A program made the translations under genes and the position numbers. A DNA stretch of 64,000 nt, taken from contig JAGIBF010000030.1 in NCBI GenBank assembly GCA_017744515.1, positions 1-64,000 on the forward strand, read 5' to 3'. The notes below the pieces were generated by a model, which was given only the letters and a program-made list of their open reading frames with translations, searched no databases and was not told the DNA's origin. Positions 27,308-34,976 of this stretch are shown one piece after another (within the stretch, counting starts at the first letter, position 1; every line of letters begins with the position of its first letter). Origin of the DNA: Niastella sp. (GTDB lineage: Bacteria; Bacteroidota; Bacteroidia; Chitinophagales; Chitinophagaceae).

Positions 27308-27402
27308 GGTGTGCAGGTGTACCAATAAAAGTAAAGGGTACCATAATTAAATGATACCCTTTGTTGAGCAGTATTTCTGCAATACTGAAAGCTGTCTATA
27401 TT

Positions 27403-28539
27403 CTAAATGATTTCTTTCAACTTGCCGATCGCCTGATCGATCTCTTCTTTCGTATTGTGCTTGCTGAAGGAGAATCGAACGGTGATCAGATTGGGATTGT
27501 TATTGATGGCGCGTATCACATGTGAACCCTGGTCGGCTCCGCTGGTGCAGGCGCTGCCTCCGCTTGCGCAAATGTTGTTGATATCGAGGTTGAACAGGAT
27601 CATTTCCGACTTCTCCGTCTTGGGAAAGGACACGCTGAGTACCGTGTACAGGCTCTTTCCGAGGGGATCGCCGTTAAAGTGAACTCCTTTGATCTGCTGC
27701 TGGAGCTGTTCTTTCATGTATAGCTTCAGGCCCTTGATGTAGGTGCTGTCCTGCTCATATTGTGCAGTAGCCAGTTCCAACGCTTTGGCAAAGCCTACAA
27801 TGCCGTACAGGTTTTCGGTGCCTGCGCGCATGTTACGCTCCTGTGATCCGCCGTGGATATGGGGCTTGATCTTTACATTCTCGTTAATGTAGAGTATGCC
27901 CACGCCTTTGGGGCCGTGGAATTTATGTCCTGCCCCGGTAATGAAATGTACGGGGGTATTGCGGAGGTCGAAGGGAAAGTGCCCTACTGTTTGTACCGTA
28001 TCGGAATGGAAGACGGCGCCATATTTTTTACAGATCTCTCCTACGGCATGTATGTCGAGTATGGTTCCGATCTCATTGTTGGCGTGCATGAGGGTAACCA
28101 GGCATTTGTCTTCGCAACCTGCCAGTAATTGTTCGAGGTCTTCGAGGTCTATGTGGCCATCGGGCAGCAGTTTTACATAGCTGAGGGCCGCTTGTCCACG
28201 GTGGTAGAGGTTTTCTACCGTGTGCAGGGTGGCATGGTGCTCGATGGGTGATGTGATGATGTGTCTGCAGCCGAGGTCATATACGGCAGCATTGATGGCC
28301 GTATTGGAGCTTTCGGTGCCTCCTGATGTAAAGAATATCTCTGCAGGGTGTGCATTCAAAATTTTGGCAACACTCTTACGGGCTGTTTCGATGGCCAACC
28401 TTGTTTCGCGACCATAGGAATAGATGGATGATGGATTACCAAACTTTTCGGTAAGGTAGGGCATCATGACTTCCAGTACCTGCGGATCGAGAGATGTGGT
28501 CGCCGCATTGTCGAAATATATACGTGTGGTGTGGCTCAT
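27403..28539 (-). CDS. Cysteine desulfurase (NifS/IscS class V aminotransferase), 378 aa
   Basis: PLP enzyme that takes sulfur from cysteine for Fe-S clusters or thiolation. Visible features are YFDNAATT at the N-terminus, HVEHHA-like PIEHHATLHT, the PLP lysine Lys206 in GAGHKFHGPKG and the persulfide cysteine Cys331 in GGSACTSG. The ATG at 28539 is used; a TTG three codons upstream is less likely. A TTTG box lies 6 bases before the ATG. No iscU is adjacent, so it may serve tRNA thiolation or another path. Confidence 0.92.
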   Translation of the reverse strand: MSHTTRIYFDNAATTSLDPQVLEVMMPYLTEKFGNPSSIYSYGRETRLAIETARKSVAKILNAHPAEIFFTSGGTESSNTAINAAVYDLGCRHIITSPIEHHATLHTVENLYHRGQAALSYVKLLPDGHIDLEDLEQLLAGCEDKCLVTLMHANNEIGTILDIHAVGEICKKYGAVFHSDTVQTVGHFPFDLRNTPVHFITGAGHKFHGPKGVGILYINENVKIKPHIHGGSQERNMRAGTENLYGIVGFAKALELATAQYEQDSTYIKGLKLYMKEQLQQQIKGVHFNGDPLGKSLYTVLSVSFPKTEKSEMILFNLDINNICASGGSACTSGADQGSHVIRAINNNPNLITVRFSFSKHNTKEEIDQAIGKLKEII

Positions 28540-28735
28540 GGGGCGCAAATTTCTGAAATATTCTCATTTGAAAATACCCAACTATAGGGATTGCAAATTG
28601 GCTATGTAAATAATCGGATTGATAATCAGATCGCAACAATCAACAAGCATCAATAGAAATTGTTCAATAAGTGACGGCAATCATTGAATAATGAAAACGG
28701 GCTCATTGTCCAGTAATTCAATGGATTATGGGTTG

Positions 28736-28767
28736 GTTGACAGGTTGATACCTTGAAAAGTTGATAA
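28736..28767. repeat. Octamer tandem array (GTTGAnAn x4)
   Basis: Units GTTGACAG, GTTGATAC, CTTGAAAA, GTTGATAA. It lies in the 370-base gap between the divergent cysteine desulfurase and MORN-like genes; apart from this and a -7-like box near 28897 I see nothing else there. Confidence 0.8.
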
Positions 28768-28909
28768 GGGAAGGTGCCAAGACGTATTTGTTCTTTGCAG
28801 CAACGTTTAGGGCAAGATAGCTTTAGGGTTTTGTTTGCAATGAAATGAGGAACTTTGGCGTTATTATTGCCGTTTTTTGCTGTGCTTTTACCTTGTTAAA
28901 TTTACCCAG

Positions 28910-29563
28910 ATGCGTTGGATCACCTTTATTGTATTGTTCTTTTCTGTGAATGCTTTTTCGCAGTGGAAAGATTATAAGATCAATAATAATGGCGATACGT
29001 TGAATCGTATCGACGTGATCGGGCGCAAACAGGGTCCCTGGGTAAACCGTTTTGAAACGGTACGAGGCGAGCCTGGCTATGAGGAAGAGGGCTGGTATGT
29101 ACACAACCGGAAGGATGGTGAATGGCGCCTGTTCAGCCTAATGGGCGACCTGGTGGGTATCGAATTCTATAAATGGGGGCTGAAGGATAGTGTATGCCGC
29201 TACTTCAACAAGCATGGTGAGTTGCGGCTTGAACAACGGTGGAAAGCGATCAATCCCGACAAGCCTTTCGATACGCTTATGATCGAAGATCCCGATAAGT
29301 TCGATACTTATAGAACGGTGATTGTCAAGAATGAAGGCGCGTCCCTGCGCCATGGTATCTGGAAATACTACGATCCTGAAACCAATGCTATAGCCCGTAC
29401 GGAAACTTATGTACTGGGTGAGCTGGAAAAGGAAAAATCTTCTGCCACTGCCGCATCCTCCCAAAAGAAGGCAGTAGAAAAACCCAAAGAAGTGCTCGAC
29501 TTCGAAAAGAAGAATTCCGGTAAGAAAAAGGTTAGGGTGCGTGATGGCAGTACCGGTAATTGA
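28910..29563 (+). CDS. MORN/YwqK-like secreted hypothetical protein, 217 aa
   Basis: A signal peptide (cleavage after FSQ, about residue 18) is followed by short repeats of the MORN or YwqK type: GRKQGPWVNRF, EEGWYVHNRKDGEWRLFS, DLVGIEFYKWGLKDSVCRYF, HGELRLEQRW and LRHGIWKYYDPE. Such repeats form beta-hairpin ribbons; no enzyme activity is predicted. The C-terminal 50 residues are Lys/Glu/Ser-rich and probably disordered. The ATG at 28910 follows TAAATTTA (28897-28904), a -7-like box, by 5 bases. The longer upstream frame is rejected because it lies before the box. Confidence 0.7.
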   Translation: MRWITFIVLFFSVNAFSQWKDYKINNNGDTLNRIDVIGRKQGPWVNRFETVRGEPGYEEEGWYVHNRKDGEWRLFSLMGDLVGIEFYKWGLKDSVCRYFNKHGELRLEQRWKAINPDKPFDTLMIEDPDKFDTYRTVIVKNEGASLRHGIWKYYDPETNAIARTETYVLGELEKEKSSATAASSQKKAVEKPKEVLDFEKKNSGKKKVRVRDGSTGN

Positions 29564-29639
29564 TTACTTCTCTTATAAGACATGTATCTATAACCTATAG
29601 GTGATCCATGGGTTATTTATAGATCATCTCTTGGTTTAG

Positions 29640-29694
29640 TTCTCTGTATATCCTCTGTAGGTCCTCTATATATCCTCTATAGGTTCTCTGTAGT
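29640..29694. repeat. 11-bp tandem repeat, five copies
   Basis: Five in-phase 11-bp units, TTCTCTGTATA, TCCTCTGTAGG, TCCTCTATATA, TCCTCTATAGG, TTCTCTGTAGT. The period is close to one helical turn. It lies about 145-200 bases upstream of the SPFH promoter in an otherwise empty gap. Confidence 0.85.
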
Positions 29695-29838
29695 TATTGA
29701 TATATTTTCGTAATTGCAATGCATATCTAATTCAATTTAATGCTTTTTGGGTAATTTTCTCAGGCCCTGGCATTGAATCTTGATTTATTCCTTCTTCTAC
29801 CATTCGTAATGGCAATGTTTCCGTTTATCTGGATTTCC

Positions 29839-29868
29839 TTGCACAGGTGTCAGAATAATATATCTTTG
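29839..29868 (+). promoter_or_regulatory. Promoter of the SPFH-Arc operon
   Basis: TTG (29839-29841), a 19-bp spacer and TATCTTTG (29861-29868): a full match to the Bacteroidota primary sigma consensus. The ATG of the first gene is 34 bases downstream. Confidence 0.8.
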
Positions 29869-29885
29869 ATATCATATTGATATCA
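29867..29885. promoter_or_regulatory. Tandem TGATATCA palindromes at the transcription start, candidate operator
   Basis: Two perfect 8-bp palindromes TGATATCA separated by TAT, giving 11 bp between centres. The first overlaps the end of the -7 box and the second covers the predicted transcription start. The operon's last gene encodes an Arc/MetJ-like ribbon-helix-helix protein, a family that binds tandem or paired short sites spaced by one helical turn. Confidence 0.6.
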
Positions 29886-29902
29886 TACTTAAAACACTCT
29901 AT

Positions 29903-30772
29903 ATGGAAAAGATCACTAAACCTATTTCAGGATTCCTTGCCTTGTTATTTTCTCTGTTGCTTTTCGTCCTGGCTATTTTTCTGTTTGGCAAAGGCGGACA
30001 GGAGCGTGATGGTAGTTTTGCCGTCTACGGTGTTATTGCCTTCCTGGCCAGTACCTATCTGTCGCTGGGCATTATCGTGATCAGCCCTAACCATAGCCGG
30101 GTACTAACGTTCTTTGGTAAATATGTAGGTACGGTAAAGGAGAATGGGCTGTTGTTTGTGAACCCGCTGTATAAGAAGCAAAAGATCTCTTTACGTGCGG
30201 AAAACCTGGAGAGCGCGAAGCTGAAAGTGAACGACAAGATGGGTAACCCCATCGAGATCGCTGCGGTGATCGTGTGGCAGGTAAGTGAAACTTATAAAGC
30301 GGCTTTTGAGGTGGAAAATTATGATCATTATGTGCGGGTGCAGAGTGAGGCTGCAATCCGCCACCTTGCTACTACTTATGCTTATGATCATATGGAGGAT
30401 GAGCATGCAGCTATCACCTTGCGTGATGGCGGAGACAAAGTGAATGAAATGCTGGAAAAGGAATTGAATGAGCGGCTGGCAGCTGCCGGTATCATGGTAA
30501 AGGAGGCGCGCATCAGTCACCTTGCTTATGCTGCTGAGATAGCAGGCGCCATGTTACAACGTCAGCAGGCCACAGCCATCGTTGCAGCCCGCACCAAGAT
30601 CGTAGAGGGTGCTGTAGGCATGGTAGAGATGGCGCTGGAGCAGTTGTCGCGCAAACAGATCGTGACGCTGGATGAAGAGAAGAAGGCTGCCATGGTGAGT
30701 AACCTGATGGTGGTGCTGTGTGGAGAGAAAGGCGCTCAACCTATTTTGAATACCGGTACTTTGTACCAATAA
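29903..30772 (+). CDS. SPFH/band 7 (stomatin-like) membrane protein, 289 aa
   Basis: Two hydrophobic segments (about 9-28 and 42-60) anchor the protein, followed by the SPFH domain: VISPNHSRVLTFFGKYVGTVKENGLLFVNPLY, then NPIEIAAVIVWQV and AEIAGAMLQRQQATAIVAARTKIVEGAVG, the helical part that oligomerises in this family. SPFH proteins organise membrane domains and often hold proteases in large cages. It is the first gene of a three-gene operon with a PH-like membrane protein (11 bases on) and an Arc-like protein, a combination I know from other Bacteroidota. Confidence 0.85.
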   Translation: MEKITKPISGFLALLFSLLLFVLAIFLFGKGGQERDGSFAVYGVIAFLASTYLSLGIIVISPNHSRVLTFFGKYVGTVKENGLLFVNPLYKKQKISLRAENLESAKLKVNDKMGNPIEIAAVIVWQVSETYKAAFEVENYDHYVRVQSEAAIRHLATTYAYDHMEDEHAAITLRDGGDKVNEMLEKELNERLAAAGIMVKEARISHLAYAAEIAGAMLQRQQATAIVAARTKIVEGAVGMVEMALEQLSRKQIVTLDEEKKAAMVSNLMVVLCGEKGAQPILNTGTLYQ

Positions 30773-30783
30773 TCGCCTGTTGT

Positions 30784-31302
30784 ATGAAGGTATTGAAACC
30801 AACTGGTAAGATACTGTTCAAGGAAGTGCAGCAATTCCGTCAGCTATGGCTATGGGCTATTCTTATCAGCAGTGCGTTGATGCCTATTGGAATTATTGTT
30901 GCAGTGATGTCGCAGGACAAGAAAACAGGTCTCTGGGAAAAGCTGCTTGTTGTTGGAATAGTATTGGGTACGTTTGCCATTAATGCGATCATTTTTTATA
31001 TTATCCGATTGGAAACGGTGGTCACTGAAGAAGGGTTATTTTATCGCTGGTGGCCATTTGTAAAGAAATACCGTATGTTTCGCTGGCAGGAGATAGCCAC
31101 GATCACAGTAAGGAAATATCCGTATTTCAAGTATGGCTATCACATCACCAGGGAGTATGGCAAAGTGCATAATACGAACGGCAACAAGGGAATCCAGTTT
31201 GTACTACAGAATGGCAAAAAGGTGTATATAGGCACGCAGAAGTTAAACGTACTGCAGTATACGCTGGAACAGATCAGGCCGGTAACAGTTGAATCAAAAT
31301 AA
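30784..31302 (+). CDS. Two-TM membrane protein with a PH-like C-terminal part, 172 aa
   Basis: Two hydrophobic segments (about residues 22-42 and 54-75) are followed by a beta-rich cytosolic part (ETVVTEEGLFYRWWPFVKKYRMFRWQEIATITVRKYP, then GIQFVLQNGKKVYIGTQK) with the look of a bacterial PH domain. No catalytic motif. It sits between the SPFH gene (11-base gap) and the Arc-like gene (24-base gap), so a role in the same membrane complex is likely, but I do not recognise the family with certainty. The ATG at 30784 is used; upstream extension overlaps the SPFH gene. Confidence 0.7.
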   Translation: MKVLKPTGKILFKEVQQFRQLWLWAILISSALMPIGIIVAVMSQDKKTGLWEKLLVVGIVLGTFAINAIIFYIIRLETVVTEEGLFYRWWPFVKKYRMFRWQEIATITVRKYPYFKYGYHITREYGKVHNTNGNKGIQFVLQNGKKVYIGTQKLNVLQYTLEQIRPVTVESK

Positions 31303-31326
31303 GCAGGTATATTAAATCCAATCTTT

Positions 31327-31521
31327 GTGAGCAGTAGTAAGAAAAATTTTGTACTACGTATCGATGAAGAGACGTTCAAGACCCTTGAGAAGTGGGCCGC
31401 GGATGAATTTCGTAGTGTGAATGGTCAGCTGGAATGGATCATAGACCAGGCTTTGAAGGAAAGCGGCCGCAGGAAAAAATCTGATAATCAGGGGGAAACA
31501 CAAGAGAAAAAGGAGTCATAG
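31327..31521 (+). CDS. Arc-family ribbon-helix-helix DNA-binding protein, 64 aa
   Basis: The pattern matches Arc-type repressors: beta strand NFVLRID, helix A EETFKTLEKWAADEF and helix B RSVNGQLEWIIDQALKESG, with a charged tail. It should bind DNA as a dimer with the beta ribbon in the major groove. It begins with GTG; the preceding bases read ATCTTT. As last gene of the SPFH operon it is a good candidate to repress its own promoter at the TGATATCA pair. Confidence 0.8.
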   Translation: MSSSKKNFVLRIDEETFKTLEKWAADEFRSVNGQLEWIIDQALKESGRRKKSDNQGETQEKKES

Positions 31522-31609
31522 CCGACCGGGGCAAAGCAGGATAAACGGTAAGCCGGGCTGTGGCAAGTGTCGTATCTTTACATTACATAACCAGATTTAA
31601 ACCAACGTC

Positions 31610-31690
31610 ATGCATAAAAAAAGTTTACTCTTCTTCTGGGTCATTCCTGTCATTGTTGTAGGGCTGGTGAGCCTGTTCAAAGGCTGTTAA
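31610..31690 (+). CDS. Putative 26-residue single-span membrane micropeptide
   Basis: The frame reads as MHKKSLLFFWVIP, then VIVVGLVSLF and KGC before the stop: basic N-terminus, about 18 hydrophobic residues, and a C-terminal Lys-Gly-Cys. It has its own signals: TATCTTTA (31573-31580, a -7-like box) 30 bases upstream and a hairpin with a T-run starting 20 bases after the stop. The ATG is preceded by AAACCAACGTC with no Shine-Dalgarno, as is normal here. Function unknown; a small RNA with a chance frame is the alternative. Confidence 0.5.
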   Translation: MHKKSLLFFWVIPVIVVGLVSLFKGC

Positions 31691-31709
31691 GAAGTAATCC
31701 ATCATATTG

Positions 31710-31744
31710 AATCGTCAAGGTCAATGGGCTTTGGCGATTTTTTG
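31710..31744 (+). terminator. Intrinsic terminator after the micropeptide
   Basis: A 9-bp stem AATCGTCAA/TTGGCGATT (one G-T pair) with a 12-base loop, followed by a run of T. Confidence 0.75.
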
Positions 31745-31752
31745 TTTTTAGG

Positions 31753-31784
31753 GATAACACGAATTTTAGCGAATTGCACGAATT
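31753..31784. repeat. ACACGAATT-type dispersed repeat copy 1
   Basis: GATAACACGAATTTTAGCGA followed by ATTGCACGAATT; built of CGAATT units about 10 bp apart. Copies also at 35510 and 43085. Confidence 0.8.
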
Positions 31785-31793
31785 AAAAAGGCA

Positions 31794-31825
31794 GTTGATA
31801 GGTTAACAGGTTGAAAAGTTGATAA
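31794..31825. repeat. Octamer tandem array (GTTGAnAn x4)
   Basis: Units GTTGATAG, GTTAACAG, GTTGAAAA, GTTGATAA, 9 bases after the ACACGAATT repeat. Confidence 0.85.
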
Positions 31826-31852
31826 GGGGGACAATGGGATAGTGTTTCAAGA

Positions 31853-31891
31853 CAAACGGTGAGCCGCTTTTGAAAAGCGACCCACCGTTTG
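31853..31891 (-). terminator. Long hairpin downstream of the M1 peptidase gene
   Basis: On the minus strand the RNA forms an almost continuous stem with outer arms CAAAC/GTTTG, the core GGTGGGTC/GGCTCACC including two G-U pairs, and inner arms GCTTTT/AAAAGC. No strong U-run follows. The same core occurs in the hairpin after carA (46057-46100). A CTTCGACAGG-type repeat (31902-31926) lies between it and the gene. Confidence 0.5.
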
Positions 31892-31946
31892 CTTTGAAGA
31901 TGGTTTCGACAGGCTTACCCTGACATTTATCTATGACATCTTTCTA

Positions 31947-34337
31947 TTAGAATGCTTTTTTCTTCTCTTCGGCCTTCTGCATCGGGTTGATGCCGGAAGA
32001 CTGTCCACGGGCTTGTTGTTTTTGTTTAAACACCGTGAACTTAGAAGGTGCAGCTATAGTGCCCCAGCTATTATTGCCTTCGTTGATGTCGGCAGTTTCG
32101 CGGTTGGGGTCCAGCTTCACAGATTCTACTTCTTTATCTTTCATGAAGGTTTTGATCACCTTCTGTTCGTTCAGGCGCCATACCTGCGCAGGTATGCGGT
32201 CTATTTCTTTTGTACCGTCTTTAAATGTCCATTCAATAATGATCGGCATTACCAATCCGCCTTTGTTGCTGAAGGTAAGTTCATAGAAGTGTTTGCCGGC
32301 TACTTTTTGTTTGGCGGCGGCATCTGCAGCTTCAGTGAAGGTGTTTACAGGCACCTGGTAGCTGGTAGAGTCATAAGGCTCCAGTCCACGGGCATAACGC
32401 CAGTAGAAGTCGCGCAGGGTGGTATCCTGATCAACGAGGAACTGGATATTCTTATCGTCTTTGTTGCGTGCTTTGGAAACATCGGTATCAAACTGGGAAG
32501 TCTGGGGTTTTTCCAGTCTGCGGGTTGTTGTAGCGCCTTCTTTGGGTGCAGCAGGATCTTTGGTAATGTCTGCGGTGAAGTATTTCACCGTATCCAGTGC
32601 AATGTCGCAGGCATCGGTACCAAAGAACCATCCTCTCCAGAACCAGTCGAGGTCTTCGCCGGAAGCATCTTCCATGGTACGGAAGAGGTCAGCAGGCTCG
32701 GGATGTTTGAAGGCCCAGCGGCGTGCGTATTCTTTGAATGCATAGTCGAACAGGTCACGGCCCATGATGGTCTCGCGCAACATATTCAAACCAGTAGCTG
32801 GTTTGGTATAGGCGTTGGGACCAAATCCTACAATGTTCTCTGAGTTGGACATGATAGGTTCCAGTTGATTTTTAGGCAGGCGCATGTAATCTACGATAGC
32901 CCAGGCTGGTCCTTTTCCACGTACAGGGAATTTATTGTCGTACAGTTCTTCTGTGAGGTATTCTACAAATGAGTTGAGGCCTTCATCCATCCAGCTCCAC
33001 TGACGTTCATCGCTGTTGATGATCATGGGGAAGAAGTTGTGTCCTACTTCATGAATGATAACACCCAGCATGCCATATTTGGTTGCTTCTGTGTAGGAGC
33101 CGTCTTTTTCTGTGCGGCCATAGTTAAAGCAGATCATGGGGTATTCCATACCATTGGCAGCTTCGATGCTCTGGGCTACAGGGTATGGGTAAGGGATGGT
33201 GAATTTAGAATAGCTGCGGATGGTATGTGCTACGGCTTTGCTGGAGAACTTACGGTATAATCCGTAAGCTTCTTTTCCATAGAAGCTCATGCACATAATT
33301 TTTTTGCCTTCCACGTAGGTTGGCATGGCATCCCATATGAATTTGCGGGAAGATGTCCAGGCAAAGTCACGTACATTATCTGCTTTGAAGATCCAGGTCT
33401 TCTTTGTTTTGCTTTTTTGCGGTTCTGCTTTCTTCGCTTCTTCCAGCGTTACCACTTCTACAGGTTCTTTGGAAGTCTGGGCTTTTGTCCAGCGGCCAAG
33501 TTGTGCAGGTGTCAGTACCTGTGCATAGTTTGTGCACTCACCGGTGCTACCAACCACGTGATCGGCAGGAACGGTCATTTGTACTTTGAAGTTTCCGAAG
33601 GTGAGGGCGAACTCTCCCCTACCGGTAAACTGATGGTTTTGCCAACCTACTGCATCGCTGTATACGCAAAGGCGTGGGTACCACTGTGCCATGGTGAAGA
33701 GGTGGTTGCCATCTTCGGGGAAGTATTCGTATCCTCCACGTCCGCCCATGCTCATACGGTCGGATATTTTATAGTTCCAGTTGATGTTGAAGGCAAACTT
33801 CTGTCCTGGTTTGAGGGGAACAGGAAGCTCTACCCGCATCATCGTTTTGTTGACCGTATACTTCAGGTTTTTGCCCAAGGCATCTGTCATTTTGGTGATG
33901 TTGAAGCCGTAGCCGTTGTCGGTACGCTGCTCTTCGAGCTGTTCTACCATCGAGGTATTGATCTGCAAAGGCATGGTGCGGCTGTTCTGGTAGTTGGCAT
34001 TGTTAACGGAGCTGTGCTCGTTTTCATCCATCTGCAACCAGAGGTAGGTGAGTGTATTGGGCGAGTTGTTGAAATAGGTGATCGTCTCGCTGCCGGTGAG
34101 CTTGAGGTTCGCCTCATCCAATTCGCACTTAATGTCATAATCAGCCCGCTGCTGCCAATATTTGGGGCCGGGGGCACCGCTGGCTGTGCGGTACTCATTG
34201 GGCGTAGGTAACATTATGCCCAATTGTTCGAATTTGTTTCCGTGGTTTGAACCAGGGTTGTTTTGTATGTTCTGACCGATGGCCGTACTAAACAATCCGG
34301 TGAAGGCTACTCCCACGAGCAGTGACTTTCTCATCAT
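31947..34337 (-). CDS. M1 family zinc metallopeptidase, exported, 796 aa
   Basis: An aminopeptidase N-like protein. A signal peptide (cleavage after AIGQ) opens it; the N-terminal beta domain (YDIKCELDEANLKLTGSETITYFNNS) precedes the gluzincin core HEVGH (His429, Glu430, His433) with the third ligand Glu452 in WMDEG, 19 residues after His433. A GxMEN-like motif appears as NGMEYP. The C-terminus ends with a beta domain and a basic tail. Bacteroidota versions are secreted or surface peptidases of unknown substrate. The start overlaps the end of the HupE gene by 50 bases in another frame, so the two are transcribed together. Confidence 0.9.
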   Translation of the reverse strand: MMRKSLLVGVAFTGLFSTAIGQNIQNNPGSNHGNKFEQLGIMLPTPNEYRTASGAPGPKYWQQRADYDIKCELDEANLKLTGSETITYFNNSPNTLTYLWLQMDENEHSSVNNANYQNSRTMPLQINTSMVEQLEEQRTDNGYGFNITKMTDALGKNLKYTVNKTMMRVELPVPLKPGQKFAFNINWNYKISDRMSMGGRGGYEYFPEDGNHLFTMAQWYPRLCVYSDAVGWQNHQFTGRGEFALTFGNFKVQMTVPADHVVGSTGECTNYAQVLTPAQLGRWTKAQTSKEPVEVVTLEEAKKAEPQKSKTKKTWIFKADNVRDFAWTSSRKFIWDAMPTYVEGKKIMCMSFYGKEAYGLYRKFSSKAVAHTIRSYSKFTIPYPYPVAQSIEAANGMEYPMICFNYGRTEKDGSYTEATKYGMLGVIIHEVGHNFFPMIINSDERQWSWMDEGLNSFVEYLTEELYDNKFPVRGKGPAWAIVDYMRLPKNQLEPIMSNSENIVGFGPNAYTKPATGLNMLRETIMGRDLFDYAFKEYARRWAFKHPEPADLFRTMEDASGEDLDWFWRGWFFGTDACDIALDTVKYFTADITKDPAAPKEGATTTRRLEKPQTSQFDTDVSKARNKDDKNIQFLVDQDTTLRDFYWRYARGLEPYDSTSYQVPVNTFTEAADAAAKQKVAGKHFYELTFSNKGGLVMPIIIEWTFKDGTKEIDRIPAQVWRLNEQKVIKTFMKDKEVESVKLDPNRETADINEGNNSWGTIAAPSKFTVFKQKQQARGQSSGINPMQKAEEKKKAF

Positions 34338-34926
34338 GTGTGTTTTTGTTGTATGGAAATCTTTGATATGCCCAAATCAATGAAAAAATAAGGATAATCA
34401 TGGAGGCTACTCTGAGCCAACTTATCCTTGAAATCTTTAATAACTGTACTACTACCCACGACAGGAATAGTATGATGACTACCACCAGCAGCTGTGCTGC
34501 TTCTATTCCTATGTTGAAGGCCAGCAGGTGTGATATCAATCCTTCTTTTCCTTCCAGACTCAGGAATTGTCCTGCGAATGCCAATCCATGTATAAGGCCA
34601 AAGAATAATGCGAAAAAGTAGATCAATGGCAATCGCTTTTGCTGGCTGGCAACCGGCTGCGCGATGTTATTGATACAGGTGGCTGCAATCGTGAGTGGTA
34701 TCAGGAACTCAATCCAGTCTGTAGAAAAGTTTACATAGCTCAACGCACTCAATGCCAGTGTGATAGAATGTCCTATCGTGAATGCCGTAACCAGGATCAC
34801 GACCTTTTTCCAATCCTGCCACAGGTACCGGAGGCACAGGGCGGCAACGAAGAGGATGTGGTCCATGGCATCCAGGGTAAGGATGTGTTCTATGCCAAGT
34901 TGAAAATAAAATGTAAAATCCTGCAT
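34288..34926 (-). CDS. HupE/UreJ family membrane protein, 212 aa
   Basis: Six or so hydrophobic segments with the HupE/UreJ-like histidine motifs: LGIEHILTLDAMDHILFVAAL near residues 10-30, FTIGHSITLALS, and FGLIHGLAFAGQF. Family members are thought to carry nickel or another metal. The C-terminal 25 residues are polar and reach 50 bases into the following M1 peptidase gene. It is divergent from the DUF6702 gene; HupE/UreJ, DUF6702 and M1 peptidase genes lie together in other Bacteroidota as far as I recall, so a shared metal-related task is plausible. Confidence 0.85.
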   Translation of the reverse strand: MQDFTFYFQLGIEHILTLDAMDHILFVAALCLRYLWQDWKKVVILVTAFTIGHSITLALSALSYVNFSTDWIEFLIPLTIAATCINNIAQPVASQQKRLPLIYFFALFFGLIHGLAFAGQFLSLEGKEGLISHLLAFNIGIEAAQLLVVVIILFLSWVVVQLLKISRISWLRVASMIILIFSLIWAYQRFPYNKNTHDEKVTARGSSLHRIV

Positions 34927-34976
34927 ATTATCAAACGGGTACCAAAATAATTAAGAGATTTGTAACAGAAAAATTT

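Noticed and set aside
29640..29694. Tandem repeat considered as a CRISPR array
   Set aside because: Units are 11 bp with no spacers; no cas genes are in the window.
32013..34211. Long plus-strand frames over the M1 peptidase gene
   Set aside because: Shadows in the antisense of a gene with clear HEVGH and Glu ligands.
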